Made by a program: the position numbers and the translations under genes | Assembly (NCBI GenBank): GCA_035625915.1 | Contig: DASPOR010000051.1 | Span: forward strand, 1 to 43,037 | Reading direction: 5' to 3' | DNA from: Alphaproteobacteria bacterium | Lineage (GTDB): Bacteria; Pseudomonadota; Alphaproteobacteria; JACZXZ01 | DNA: 43,037 nucleotides | Notes under the pieces: model-generated | Databases searched by the model: none | What the model was told of the DNA's origin: nothing | The model's input: only the letters and a program-made list of their open reading frames with translations | Shown here: positions 32,087-39,778 of the stretch, piece after piece | Layout: every line of letters starts with the position of its first letter | Numbering within the stretch: the first letter of the stretch is position 1

Positions 32087-32961
32087 CAAACGCGCCTCTG
32101 CGCGCGCTCGCCGAAAAGGCCCTGGGGTCGAAGAAAGAGTATCGCCAGAACAGTTGCATAAAGAAGCACCGTCGCCGCGGCATAGGAGACGTAAGCGGAG
32201 ACGATCGCTTGGAAGGCAGCGACAAGGAGGGCACCGACCACCGCACCCGCGATGCTACCCCAACCGCCGATCACGACGGCGACGTAGGCTGTCATGATGA
32301 AGTCGGTGCCGCGGGTGGGTTCGACGAAATATTTGTGGGAGAGGAGAAGTCCTGCCCCACCGGCCAGAGCCGAGGCAATGGCGAAGGTAAGTGCAATCAT
32401 GCGATTGACCGGAATACCGATTGCACGTGCCATCTCGCGATCCTCCGCCGTTGCGCGCAACGCGCGGCCAAGCCGAGTGCGGGAGAAGAGCAGGCTCTGC
32501 GCGAGAATTGCCGCTGCGGCGACCAGGACGATCGCAAGAGATTGCTCGCCGATTGAAACGCCGTCGCCAATATGAAACACCCGATCCGCGACGAGTGCCG
32601 GTGTCGAGCGCGGCTCGGAACCGTATATCGCATTTGCGGTATTCTGAATGATGATGCCGAGTGCGATCGTGCTCACGTAGACTGCTGCCGGCGGACGACG
32701 CATGAGCGGAAAATAGGCGAGGGCCGAGAAAACGAGGCCGAGGGCCGCCATCGTAAGTATGACAACCGGTAGCAAAACGAGGCCGGGTAGCGCCATCACG
32801 TGCGCGAGTGCGACGGTAACGAAACCGCCCGCCATCACTAAATCGCCGTGGGCAAAATTGACAGCCCCCGTCGCATTGAGCACCAACACGAATCCGAGGG
32901 CGACCAGCGCGTACGCGGCACCGAGGGCCACACTGTCAATGGCGAGTTGGATCAGCGCCAC
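32086..32961 (-). CDS. Branched-chain amino-acid-type ABC transporter permease (LivH-like)
   Basis: A 291-residue integral membrane permease of the LivH family. Its N-terminal region DSVALGAAYALVALGFVLVLNATGAVNFAHGDLVMAGG is diagnostic. GRALRATAEDREMARAIGIPVNRMIALTFAIAS is the cytoplasmic EAA-like loop contacting the ATPase, and RPQGLFGERA closes it. The GTG start follows GGAG by 5-6 bases. It is coupled to the downstream permease-ATPase fusion. The substrate-binding-protein gene lies upstream, separated by repeat B2. Confidence 0.9.
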   Translation of the reverse strand: MALIQLAIDSVALGAAYALVALGFVLVLNATGAVNFAHGDLVMAGGFVTVALAHVMALPGLVLLPVVILTMAALGLVFSALAYFPLMRRPPAAVYVSTIALGIIIQNTANAIYGSEPRSTPALVADRVFHIGDGVSIGEQSLAIVLVAAAAILAQSLLFSRTRLGRALRATAEDREMARAIGIPVNRMIALTFAIASALAGGAGLLLSHKYFVEPTRGTDFIMTAYVAVVIGGWGSIAGAVVGALLVAAFQAIVSAYVSYAAATVLLYATVLAILFLRPQGLFGERAQRRV

Positions 32962-32997
32962 GAAATCTCCGCGAAGCCCGCAACGGCGGCTGTCCGC

Positions 32998-33073
32998 CTA
33001 GTGTGGCTTTGAATCCAAAATTCGCTCACGGTCCCGCATCCAGATGTGGCGAATTTCGGATTCGCCACACTAG
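32998..33073 (-). repeat. Palindromic repeat family B, copy B2, inside an operon
   Basis: A 76-bp element bounded by CTAGTGTGGC and GCCACACTAG. Its reverse complement differs from copy B3 at only a few positions. Read on the minus strand it lies between the binding-protein gene and livH, and its CTAG end forms the TAG stop (33070-33072) of the binding-protein gene. As RNA it makes a stable hairpin at an intercistronic site. Confidence 0.85.
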
Positions 33074-34212
33074 GGTGCTGCGTCCACGTTGTCGTAGCGC
33101 TTGACGACTTTTGGAATGCGAGTCTTGCCGTCATAGCACACGATCTCCGCCGAATGGGCCATGTTGCCGACCCCGTCCGACTTGTACGTCATGGCGATGC
33201 CCTTGAAGCTTTTGGTCGCGAGATAAGCGCGAACGTCCTCGGGTGTTTTGGCACCCTCCTCGACCGCCTTCAGCACCATTGCCACGCCATCATATTGGCC
33301 GAGGGCATATGCGTCAGGGTCGGTTTGGAATGCGGACCGGTATTCGGCTAGCCATTTTTTGACGGCGGGCGTCTCGCTCGATATTGGCGAAGAACCGGTC
33401 TCGGCGCATACGCCTTTCATCTCGTCGGGTTCGAGAAGGGCCGCGGTCGAGGGCTGATGCATGGCGGAGCTGGCGACGATCGGAAATGGAAGGTTCATGG
33501 ACGCCGCTTCCTTGACCACGAGCGCCATCGAACCGGCATGGAGCTGAAGAACGAGCACATCGGGGTTCGCCTCCCGCACCTTTAGAAGGATCGGCAACAT
33601 GTCCTTCACGTTGGTATCGAGGCTGTCTTCGAAAACGAGGGGAGCGCCGAGCCGGTTGAACTCGGACGTCAGCACGGCTTCTCCACTCTGGCCGTAAGCG
33701 GTTGTCTGAAAAAGAAGTGCTGGGCGCTTCTTGCCGAGCGTCTCCACCGCGTACCGCGCCTGCACAACCTTGACCACATTGTCCGCGGGGAAAAAGCGGA
33801 AGATGTAGGGATTGCTCAATTCTGTGATTTTCGCGGTACCGGATACGGTTACCAAGGGGACCTTGTGCTGGTTCGCGAGCGGGAGAATCGCCAGCATTTG
33901 GATGCCGAGGATCGGTGCCACGATCGCAATCGGCGTTTCGGCCGAAACGGCTTTTTCGAACGCGTTGACCGCAATTTCCGGTGAGGTGCCGGTATCCAGC
34001 ACCTCGCCCTTTGCTTTGACGCCCGGTGGAGCGTGCTCAAGCGCCAGCACGGCCCCGTTGCGCTGGCTGTTCCCTTCCAGCGAGAGAAAGCCGGTGATTG
34101 GAACCAGGATTGGAATGATCACCTGCGCGGCTTGGGCGAGGCAGGTCCCAATCGTGAGTGCGGCACCCATCGCCGCCCCGAGAAGCCCAACTTGCAAAGT
34201 GCGCTTCTTCAT
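33070..34212 (-). CDS. ABC transporter periplasmic substrate-binding protein (Leu/Ile/Val type)
   Basis: A 380-residue type 1 periplasmic binding protein. The N terminus MKKRTLQVGLLGAAMGAALTIGTCLAQAA is a signal peptide. The mature part shows the two-lobed family pattern: IIPILVPITGFLSLEGNSQRNGAVLALE, VAPILGIQMLAILPLANQHKVPLVTVSGT, and the second-lobe PDVLVLQLHAGSMALVVKEAASM. It supplies the LivH and LivM-LivG proteins downstream. The ligand is not obvious; the family binds branched-chain amino acids, other amino acids, amides and aromatic acids. The ATG at 34212 is chosen because it begins the signal peptide. The stop codon is provided by repeat B2. Confidence 0.88.
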   Translation of the reverse strand: MKKRTLQVGLLGAAMGAALTIGTCLAQAAQVIIPILVPITGFLSLEGNSQRNGAVLALEHAPPGVKAKGEVLDTGTSPEIAVNAFEKAVSAETPIAIVAPILGIQMLAILPLANQHKVPLVTVSGTAKITELSNPYIFRFFPADNVVKVVQARYAVETLGKKRPALLFQTTAYGQSGEAVLTSEFNRLGAPLVFEDSLDTNVKDMLPILLKVREANPDVLVLQLHAGSMALVVKEAASMNLPFPIVASSAMHQPSTAALLEPDEMKGVCAETGSSPISSETPAVKKWLAEYRSAFQTDPDAYALGQYDGVAMVLKAVEEGAKTPEDVRAYLATKSFKGIAMTYKSDGVGNMAHSAEIVCYDGKTRIPKVVKRYDNVDAAP

Positions 34213-34318
34213 CCTCGCAATCCCAATGTCAGGCCGTCTGTGCGCAATGATAGCGTATAGAATGGCACGCAGGGAGGGAGGTGACGCTAAGGCGCTGGTT
34301 TGGCGGCAGTGCTGGGCG

Positions 34319-34798
34319 TCATGGCGCCAGGGCCGCCTCGATCTCTCGCACGATCGCGGGGTCGAGCGGGCCGACCCGCGAGGGCCACATGCCCGCAAGC
34401 TCGCCGTCGCGTCCGATCAGGTACTTGTGGAAATTCCATCGTGGCGCCGAATCCTCACCAAGCTCGCTAACGACCCAGCGATAGAACGGATGCGCATCCT
34501 CGCCCAAAACCCTTTCTTTGGCGGCGAGTGGGAAATCGACGGCGAAGTTCGTCGTACAAAATGTCTTGATTTCGGCCGCTGTACCGGGCTCCTGGGCGCC
34601 GAAGTCGTTCGACGGTATCCCCAGCACGACAAGGCCTCGCGCCTGGAATTTCCGCCATAGCGATTCGAGATCCCTATATTGCGGCGTGAACCCGCAAAAT
34701 GATGCCGTATTGACGACGAGCACGGGTTTGCCTTTGTAAGCCGCAAGCGGCAATGGCTCGCCGTCGATCGATTTGAAACTGAAATCGTAGGCGGACAT
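34319..34798 (-). CDS. Glutathione peroxidase (cysteine type)
   Basis: A 159-residue thiol peroxidase of the GPx/BtuE family. Active Cys35 lies in NTASFCGFTPQY, with Gln69 in GIPSNDFGAQEPG and Trp121-Asn122 in RWNFHKYLI, completing the Cys-Gln-Trp-Asn tetrad. Cysteine replaces selenocysteine. It reduces hydrogen peroxide or lipid peroxides with thioredoxin or glutathione. The ATG at 34798 follows GGGGGGAAA. The preceding gene (sulfite-oxidase fold) ends 23 bp upstream on the same strand, so the two are probably co-transcribed. Confidence 0.92.
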   Translation of the reverse strand: MSAYDFSFKSIDGEPLPLAAYKGKPVLVVNTASFCGFTPQYRDLESLWRKFQARGLVVLGIPSNDFGAQEPGTAAEIKTFCTTNFAVDFPLAAKERVLGEDAHPFYRWVVSELGEDSAPRWNFHKYLIGRDGELAGMWPSRVGPLDPAIVREIEAALAP

Positions 34799-34821
34799 GG
34801 ATTTCCCCCCGGCTCGTTGCC

Positions 34822-35496
34822 TCAGCTATAGCGCTCTTCCTTCCAAGGATCGCCGTAATTGTGGTAACCCCGCACCTCCCAAAAGCCCGGCCGGTCTTCG
34901 GCGGCGAACTCGATGCGTTTCACCCACTTGGCACTCTTCCAGAAATAGAGATGCGGCACGACGACGCGCACCGGTCCGCCGTGCTCGCGCGTGATCGGCT
35001 CACCCTCCCAGCGGTCTGCGAGAAGCGCATTCTCCACACCGAAATCGTCGAGCGGGATGTTTGTCGTATAGCCGTCGAAAGAATGAAAAATGACGTGCTT
35101 CGCCTCGGGTTTCGGCTTCACGAGCGCCATGATGTGCCGCGCCGCGACTCCCTCCCATCGATTGTCATAGCGCGACCACGCGGTGACGCAATGAATGTCG
35201 GACTGGGATCGCAGGCGCGGCTGCGCAAGAAAATCGTCCAAGGTCCAGTGGACGGGGCTCTCAACCAGCCCGTCGACGTCGAGGCGCCAACGCGACGGCG
35301 GCAACATTGGCTGAATGCCAAGGTCGAGCACCGGCCAATTCTTGACCTCGCGCTGGCCGGGCGGCAGACGCTGCAGCCTCCGCTCGTCCGCTCGCCCGGT
35401 AATGAGGCGGCCTTCGCGCGCCCATTTCTCCTTGCTCGCCACAAGCTTATCCTTGATGCCGGTCATCAGGCCGGGCTTGCTGCTGTCATTACCCAT
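34822..35496 (-). CDS. Sulfite-oxidase-fold molybdopterin oxidoreductase
   Basis: A 224-residue protein of the sulfite oxidase-like (MsrP/YuiH) molybdenum family. WRLDVDGLVESPVHWTLDDFLAQPR opens the domain. Cys103 in IHCVTAWSRYDNRWEG is the expected molybdenum ligand. The EHGGPVRVVVPHLYFWKSAKWVKRIEF stretch is typical of the family. It has no signal peptide or membrane segment, unlike MsrP, and resembles cytoplasmic homologues. No dedicated haem subunit (MsrQ) is adjacent. Co-location with a glutathione peroxidase suggests an oxidative-damage role, as inference. The ATG at 35496 is the only good start. Confidence 0.88.
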   Translation of the reverse strand: MGNDSSKPGLMTGIKDKLVASKEKWAREGRLITGRADERRLQRLPPGQREVKNWPVLDLGIQPMLPPSRWRLDVDGLVESPVHWTLDDFLAQPRLRSQSDIHCVTAWSRYDNRWEGVAARHIMALVKPKPEAKHVIFHSFDGYTTNIPLDDFGVENALLADRWEGEPITREHGGPVRVVVPHLYFWKSAKWVKRIEFAAEDRPGFWEVRGYHNYGDPWKEERYS

Positions 35497-35643
35497 TCGC
35501 GCTGCCTTTATCTCTCAATCGGGCGCTTTCGCGCCAATCGCCCTTAGGGTTCGGCCGTAAGATAATGCAAGGTTCGCTTTGGGCAACCCCTTCGCGGTCC
35601 GAAAGCCTTGACGCGAACCACCTGCCTTGCGAGGTTTCGCCCC

Positions 35644-36414
35644 ATGAACATCGATTATGGGCGCACGGCCAAGGATTACGGCCGTCACCGCGCCGGGTTT
35701 CCAGAGGCTTTTTTCGACCGACTCAGCAATTTCGGCATTGGGCGGCGAGGGCAACGCGTGCTCGATTTCGGGACCGGTACGGGTAGCGTTGCGCGCGGCC
35801 TCGCCCGGCGCGGCTGCGATGTCACGGGACTCGATCCCGCGGCCGCTCTCATTGAAGAGGCCCAGCGTCTCGATCGCGAAGCAGGCGTTGAGATCGCCTA
35901 CGTTGTCGGCCGGGCTGAGTCGACGGGCCTGCCGGCAGAGGCATTCGAGGCGGTGACCGCCGGGCAGTGCTGGCATTGGCTCGACCGCCGGCAAGCGGCC
36001 AGGGAAGCGCGCCGCCTGCTTATTCCGGGTGGGGCGCTGGTCATTGCGCATTTCGACTGGCTGCCGCTCGCGGGATCGGTCGTCGAGGCGACGGAGCGGC
36101 TCATCCTTGCGCATAATCCTGCCTGGCCCTACGCGGGTCTGAATGGCATTCATTCCCACTTTCTGGCAGATGTCTCAGGTGCTGGATTCTCGGCACTGGA
36201 AACCTTTTCATTCGACCTGTCCGTGAGCTATAGCCACGAAGCATGGCGCGGCCGGATTCGCGCGAGCGCAGGCGTCGCGGCGAGCCTGCCGCGTGATCGT
36301 GTGGCGCGCTTCGACGAAGCTCACGCTGCGATCCTCGCGAAAGATTTCCCCGGGGACCCGCTTGCAGTCCCGCATCGCGTGTGGGCAATCGTCGCACGCG
36401 CGGCGACAGCCTAG
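35644..36414 (+). CDS. Class I SAM-dependent methyltransferase
   Basis: A 256-residue methyltransferase. The SAM-binding motif I is VLDFGTGTGSVARGLA, motif II is GLDPAAALIEEAQR and motif III/IV are AFEAVTAGQCWHWLD and RLLIPGGALVIAH. The pattern matches small-molecule (UbiE/Ycg-type) methyltransferases; the substrate is unknown. The ATG at 35644 was preferred over a TTG at 35608; GAGG lies about 10 bases upstream. Its TAG stop codon (36412-36414) is contributed by the left end of repeat B3. Confidence 0.87.
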   Translation: MNIDYGRTAKDYGRHRAGFPEAFFDRLSNFGIGRRGQRVLDFGTGTGSVARGLARRGCDVTGLDPAAALIEEAQRLDREAGVEIAYVVGRAESTGLPAEAFEAVTAGQCWHWLDRRQAAREARRLLIPGGALVIAHFDWLPLAGSVVEATERLILAHNPAWPYAGLNGIHSHFLADVSGAGFSALETFSFDLSVSYSHEAWRGRIRASAGVAASLPRDRVARFDEAHAAILAKDFPGDPLAVPHRVWAIVARAATA

Positions 36415-36486
36415 TGTGGCGATTCCGAAATTCGCCACATCTGGATGCGGGACCGTGAGCGAATTTCGGATTCAAAGCCAAACGAG
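36411..36486 (+). repeat. Palindromic repeat family B, copy B3
   Basis: A 76-bp element almost identical to the reverse complement of B2. It starts with CTAGTGTGGCG, giving the methyltransferase TAG stop, and ends with a degenerate AAACGAG. It is followed after 13 bp by copy A2. Confidence 0.85.
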
Positions 36487-36499
36487 TAATATGTTGTAT

Positions 36500-36577
36500 C
36501 TAGTGTGATATTCGGATTTGAAGTTCCCAAACACGGATGCCGCCAAAATGACAGGAACTTCAAATCCACCACACTAG
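36500..36577 (-). repeat. Palindromic repeat family A, copy A2
   Basis: A 78-bp element with intact ends CTAGTGTG (36500-36507) and CACACTAG (36570-36577) and perfect arms at 36514-36527 and 36554-36567. The loop is the reverse complement of the A1 loop with a few changes. It sits between the convergent methyltransferase and MFS genes. Confidence 0.85.
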
Positions 36578-36588
36578 GGGTGGCGGGT

Positions 36589-37791
36589 TCAGCGCGTCAA
36601 TGTGCGCTGAGCGACGAGGCTCCCGATGCCTGCGACGGCGATAATGCCGGCCATGGGTATCGCCGTGCCGTCATTCAACGCGCTGAGCAGAGCGCTCAAG
36701 AGGCTTCCCGAAAGGAATTGAAGCGTGCCGGCGAGGGCCGAGGCGACGCCTGCGCGCGAAGGGAACAGGCTGAGACAGCCGGCCATCGCATTGGCGCCGA
36801 CCAGGCCGATCGCCGTGAGATAAGCGAAGAGGGGGAGGAGAACGCCGACCGGACTGCCCCATCCCATCGCGGCGAAAAAGACCAGCACCGCACCGGAACC
36901 AGCCGCACCGAGCACACCGTAACCAAGCATCCGGTCGACCCCGACCCGCATGACGATGCGGCTGTTCAAGCCGGCGCCCAGCAGGAAACCGATGACGTTA
37001 AGCGCGAAGATCTTACTGAAAGCCGTGGGCGAAAATCCGAAGAGCGTGATGATGACGAAGGGTGACCCGGTGATGTAGACGAACATGCCCCCATAAACGA
37101 GGGCGCCGCTCATCGCGTAGCCAATGAAGCGCATATGGGTAAGTGGCTCGGCATAGGCCGCAACCTGTGCCAATGCTCCGCCATGCGCGCGGTGATCGGA
37201 TGGGAGAGTTTCGTGAAGGAGTGCGATTGTGGCAAGCGCGCAAGCGAGGCCGAAGCCGGCGATGATCCAAAAGATCGTCCGCCATCCAGAGAAATAGAGG
37301 ATTTGGCTTCCGACGAGCGGAGCCATGATTGGGGCGATCCCCATGATGAGAATCATTAGCGAGAGGACACGGGCCGCCCGGTCCCGGTCGTAGAGATCGC
37401 GCACCATCGCCCGTGCGATCACCGGGCCCGCGCAGCCGCCGATCGCCTGAAGAAATCGCATGGCGATGAGAAGGTTCAGACTGCTCGCGAAGGCGCAGCC
37501 CACACTCGCAATCGTGAAGAGAACAAGCCCGCCGAGAAGCGGAGTGCGGCGCCCAAAGCGATCCGAAAGCGGCCCGTATATGAGTTGCCCGCCCCCGAAA
37601 CCGAGAAAAAAGGTGCTGAGCGTTAATTGCGCGTCTGCGGCGCTGGCGCCAAAATCCGTCGCGATTTTGGGGAGACCGGGGAGATACATGTCGATCGACA
37701 TCGGGCCGAATGCGGTGAGCGATGCAAGCACGACTATCAGCACACCTTCGCGACGGCGAAACGGAGGGCGGATCGCGGATGCGCCGGTCAT
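36589..37791 (-). CDS. Bcr/CflA-type drug efflux MFS transporter
   Basis: A 400-residue, 12-helix major facilitator of the DHA1 group. Motif A-like YGPLSDRFGRRTPLLGG follows TM2. The N-terminal ASLTAFGPMSIDMYLPGLPKIATDFGAS is characteristic of Bcr/CflA, and GGCAGPVIARAMVRDLYDRDRAARVLSL is the TM4-TM5 region. It exports chloramphenicol- or bicyclomycin-like drugs or sulfonamides by proton antiport in known members; the present substrate is unknown. The start ATG 37791 lacks a strong ribosome site but is the first start in front of the conserved core. Family A elements lie on both sides (36500 and 37888). Confidence 0.9.
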   Translation of the reverse strand: MTGASAIRPPFRRREGVLIVVLASLTAFGPMSIDMYLPGLPKIATDFGASAADAQLTLSTFFLGFGGGQLIYGPLSDRFGRRTPLLGGLVLFTIASVGCAFASSLNLLIAMRFLQAIGGCAGPVIARAMVRDLYDRDRAARVLSLMILIMGIAPIMAPLVGSQILYFSGWRTIFWIIAGFGLACALATIALLHETLPSDHRAHGGALAQVAAYAEPLTHMRFIGYAMSGALVYGGMFVYITGSPFVIITLFGFSPTAFSKIFALNVIGFLLGAGLNSRIVMRVGVDRMLGYGVLGAAGSGAVLVFFAAMGWGSPVGVLLPLFAYLTAIGLVGANAMAGCLSLFPSRAGVASALAGTLQFLSGSLLSALLSALNDGTAIPMAGIIAVAGIGSLVAQRTLTR

Positions 37792-37887
37792 GCGGGCTTC
37801 GTGTCCTCTTGTAGATGCCTGCGGTATCGCGATTCGGGTGGAACAGTGCTTGCTGCGGCAAGTAGGCACTACGCGGTCGGAAATACG

Positions 37888-37965
37888 CTCGTGTCGTGGA
37901 TGTGAAGTTCCTTACATTTTGGTGGCATCCGCGTTTTGGAACTTCAAATCCGAATACGACACCAG
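37888..37965 (+). repeat. Palindromic repeat family A, copy A3
   Basis: A 78-bp element in the A1 orientation. The left arm reads GGATGTGAAGTTCC (one change from A1) and the right arm GGAACTTCAAATCC. Ends are GTGTCGT and ACGACAC, still palindromic, which suggests compensatory change. It lies upstream of the MFS gene and 3' of recX. Confidence 0.8.
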
Positions 37966-38010
37966 GCGCATCATCCCTCAAAAGCATCTTGCCGTGAAGT
38001 CACCCTCCGC

Positions 38011-38613
38011 TCACTCAGAAAATTCATCCGTTCGACATTCATCCGCAATGCTATCCAACGCGTCTCGGTCGGCGGCATCGACGATGCGACGGGCAATATC
38101 GTGGGAAAAGCCTTGGCGGGCGAGGGCTGCGATATCCTTCTGGCGTGTTGCTTTCCGCTCGGCTTCGGCGCGGCAGGGCCCGAGCCGCCGCCGGCGCGCG
38201 AACCGTGCCGCGGCCTTGAGGTCCGCATTCCCACCCTGGTTTTGAAACCTCGCAAGTGCTGCTTCGATCAGCTCAGCCGCAATACCCTTCGCCGCAAGGC
38301 GAACGGCAATGTTGCGCACAGCCACGCCCCTACGGCTCAGGCTAATGGCCTGGGCCTCGGCATATTTGCCGTCATCGAGGGCCGAATTTGCGCACAGACG
38401 CGCGACGGTCTCGTCGATCCATCGAGAAGCGATCCGGTACTCGGGGTCGTCGGGGCGGTGACCCGCACGTATAAGGCGGCGCAACAGCACCCGGCGCAGG
38501 TTCTCGGCTGAGCTCGCAAAGCGGCCGAGATAACGCAAGGCCGCATTGTCAACGTGCTGGCGTGTCAACGGGCGAGATGGACGGCTGCTTCGGGCTCTTC
38601 TTGTTCGGGGCAT
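38011..38613 (-). CDS. recX: RecX-family recombination regulator
   Basis: A 200-residue protein that in other bacteria binds RecA filaments and inhibits recombination. The three-helix RecX repeats are visible: ALRYLGRFASSAENLRRVLLRRL, then ALDDGKYAEAQAISLSRRGVAVRNIAVRLAAKG and GPCRAEAERKATRQKDIAALARQGFSHDIARRIVD. ATG 38613 has AAGG at 6 bases and was preferred over a GTG two codons earlier. recA is not adjacent. It is divergent from the ABC-2 permease gene. Confidence 0.88.
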   Translation of the reverse strand: MPRTRRARSSRPSRPLTRQHVDNAALRYLGRFASSAENLRRVLLRRLIRAGHRPDDPEYRIASRWIDETVARLCANSALDDGKYAEAQAISLSRRGVAVRNIAVRLAAKGIAAELIEAALARFQNQGGNADLKAAARFARRRRLGPCRAEAERKATRQKDIAALARQGFSHDIARRIVDAADRDALDSIADECRTDEFSE

Positions 38614-38775
38614 CGACACCCTTGGCTACAGCCAGAGGCACTCGGCCCCTTGTCGTTGGGCCAGTGTGCCACGACTCGCGCGGGCCTGCCATGTCCCTCC
38701 CGCGGTTGCGGAATGAGCTCGAGATGGCCTATCTATCCCACTCGTGTTTTCGGCTGCGAGATCGGTTCCGGCAGG

Positions 38776-39579
38776 ATGAGCGTTGCTTCCCCTCCCAACC
38801 CACGCCGCTTCGGCGTCATCAACTGGATCGGCCTCGGCACCCTGTGCGCCAAGGAAATCCGCCGCTTCATCAAGGTTTATACCCAGACGCTTATAGCACC
38901 CGTTGTGACGACGCTGCTTTTCCTTGCGATCTTCACGCTGGCACTCGGCGGCGGGTCCCGCATGGCTGGAGGTGTGCCGTTCGCCGAATTCCTCGCGCCA
39001 GGCCTCGTCATGATGGCGCTTGCCCAAAATGCTTTTGCCAATACGTCGTCCTCGATCATCATCGCGAAGGTGCAGGGCAACATCGTCGACGTCCTAATGC
39101 CACCTTTGAGTCCGTTTGAATTGTCGCTCGGATTCATCGTGGGCGGGGTTGCACGCGGTATTGCAGTCGGCCTTGTCGTAGCCCTGTCGATCGCGATCTT
39201 CGTGCCGATGCAGATACAGCATTGGCCCTACGTCATCTTCCACGCGCTCGCTGCGGCGACACTCCTCTCCCTACTTGGCACGATTGGCGGCGTATGGGCC
39301 GACAAGTTCGATCATATCGCGGCGGTGACCAATTTCATCGTCACGCCGCTCTCGTTCCTCTCTGGAACCTTCTATTCACTTGAGAGACTTCCCGACTTTT
39401 GGAAGGCCATTGCCTACGTTAACCCATTCTTTTACATGATCGACGGGTTCCGCTACGGTTTCATCGGTCACGCAGACGCATCATTGACGGTCGGCGTCGC
39501 CGTGATGCTCGGTGCGAATTTCGCCCTCTGGTGGCTTTGCCAACGTATGTTCGCGCGCGGATACAAGCTCAAGGCATAG
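38776..39579 (+). CDS. ABC-2 type transporter permease
   Basis: A 267-residue permease of the ABC-2 family with six predicted helices. LCAKEIRRFIKVYTQTLIAPVVTTLLFLAIFTLAL opens it, FLAPGLVMMALAQNAFANTSSSIIIAKVQGNIVDVLMPPLSPFE is the typical central segment, and TPLSFLSGTFYSLERLPDFWKAIAYVNPFFYMIDGFRYGFIG is the diagnostic C-terminal block. The family exports polysaccharides, lipids or drugs. No partner ATPase gene is present next to it. The gene precedes argD by about 200 bp on the same strand. The ATG 38776 starts the conserved region. Confidence 0.88.
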   Translation: MSVASPPNPRRFGVINWIGLGTLCAKEIRRFIKVYTQTLIAPVVTTLLFLAIFTLALGGGSRMAGGVPFAEFLAPGLVMMALAQNAFANTSSSIIIAKVQGNIVDVLMPPLSPFELSLGFIVGGVARGIAVGLVVALSIAIFVPMQIQHWPYVIFHALAAATLLSLLGTIGGVWADKFDHIAAVTNFIVTPLSFLSGTFYSLERLPDFWKAIAYVNPFFYMIDGFRYGFIGHADASLTVGVAVMLGANFALWWLCQRMFARGYKLKA

Positions 39580-39702
39580 GCCGTTCGAGCCTGCCATTGC
39601 GGGAACGGAAACGATAGGATCGGAAACGACTCGCCGAGCGCCCTTCGGCCCGAGTCCAATGCACGCACCCCTTGCAGGGGCTTCGCTTTCGCGCCATCTC
39701 AA

Positions 39703-39731
39703 TTGACACGTTGCGGTCGATTGCCAATACT
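39703..39731 (+). promoter_or_regulatory. Predicted sigma-70-type promoter of argD-argF-hslO
   Basis: TTGACA at 39703-39708, a 17-bp spacer and AATACT at 39726-39731 (four of six match TATAAT). The start would fall near 39738, about 40 bases before the argD GTG. A short CCCCT-TGC-AGGGG hairpin just upstream at 39668-39680 may end the preceding gene's transcript. Confidence 0.55.
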
Positions 39732-39778
39732 CACCGGCTTTCCTTGGCGTGCCCCCAGGTATGTTTTTGGAGGAATCC

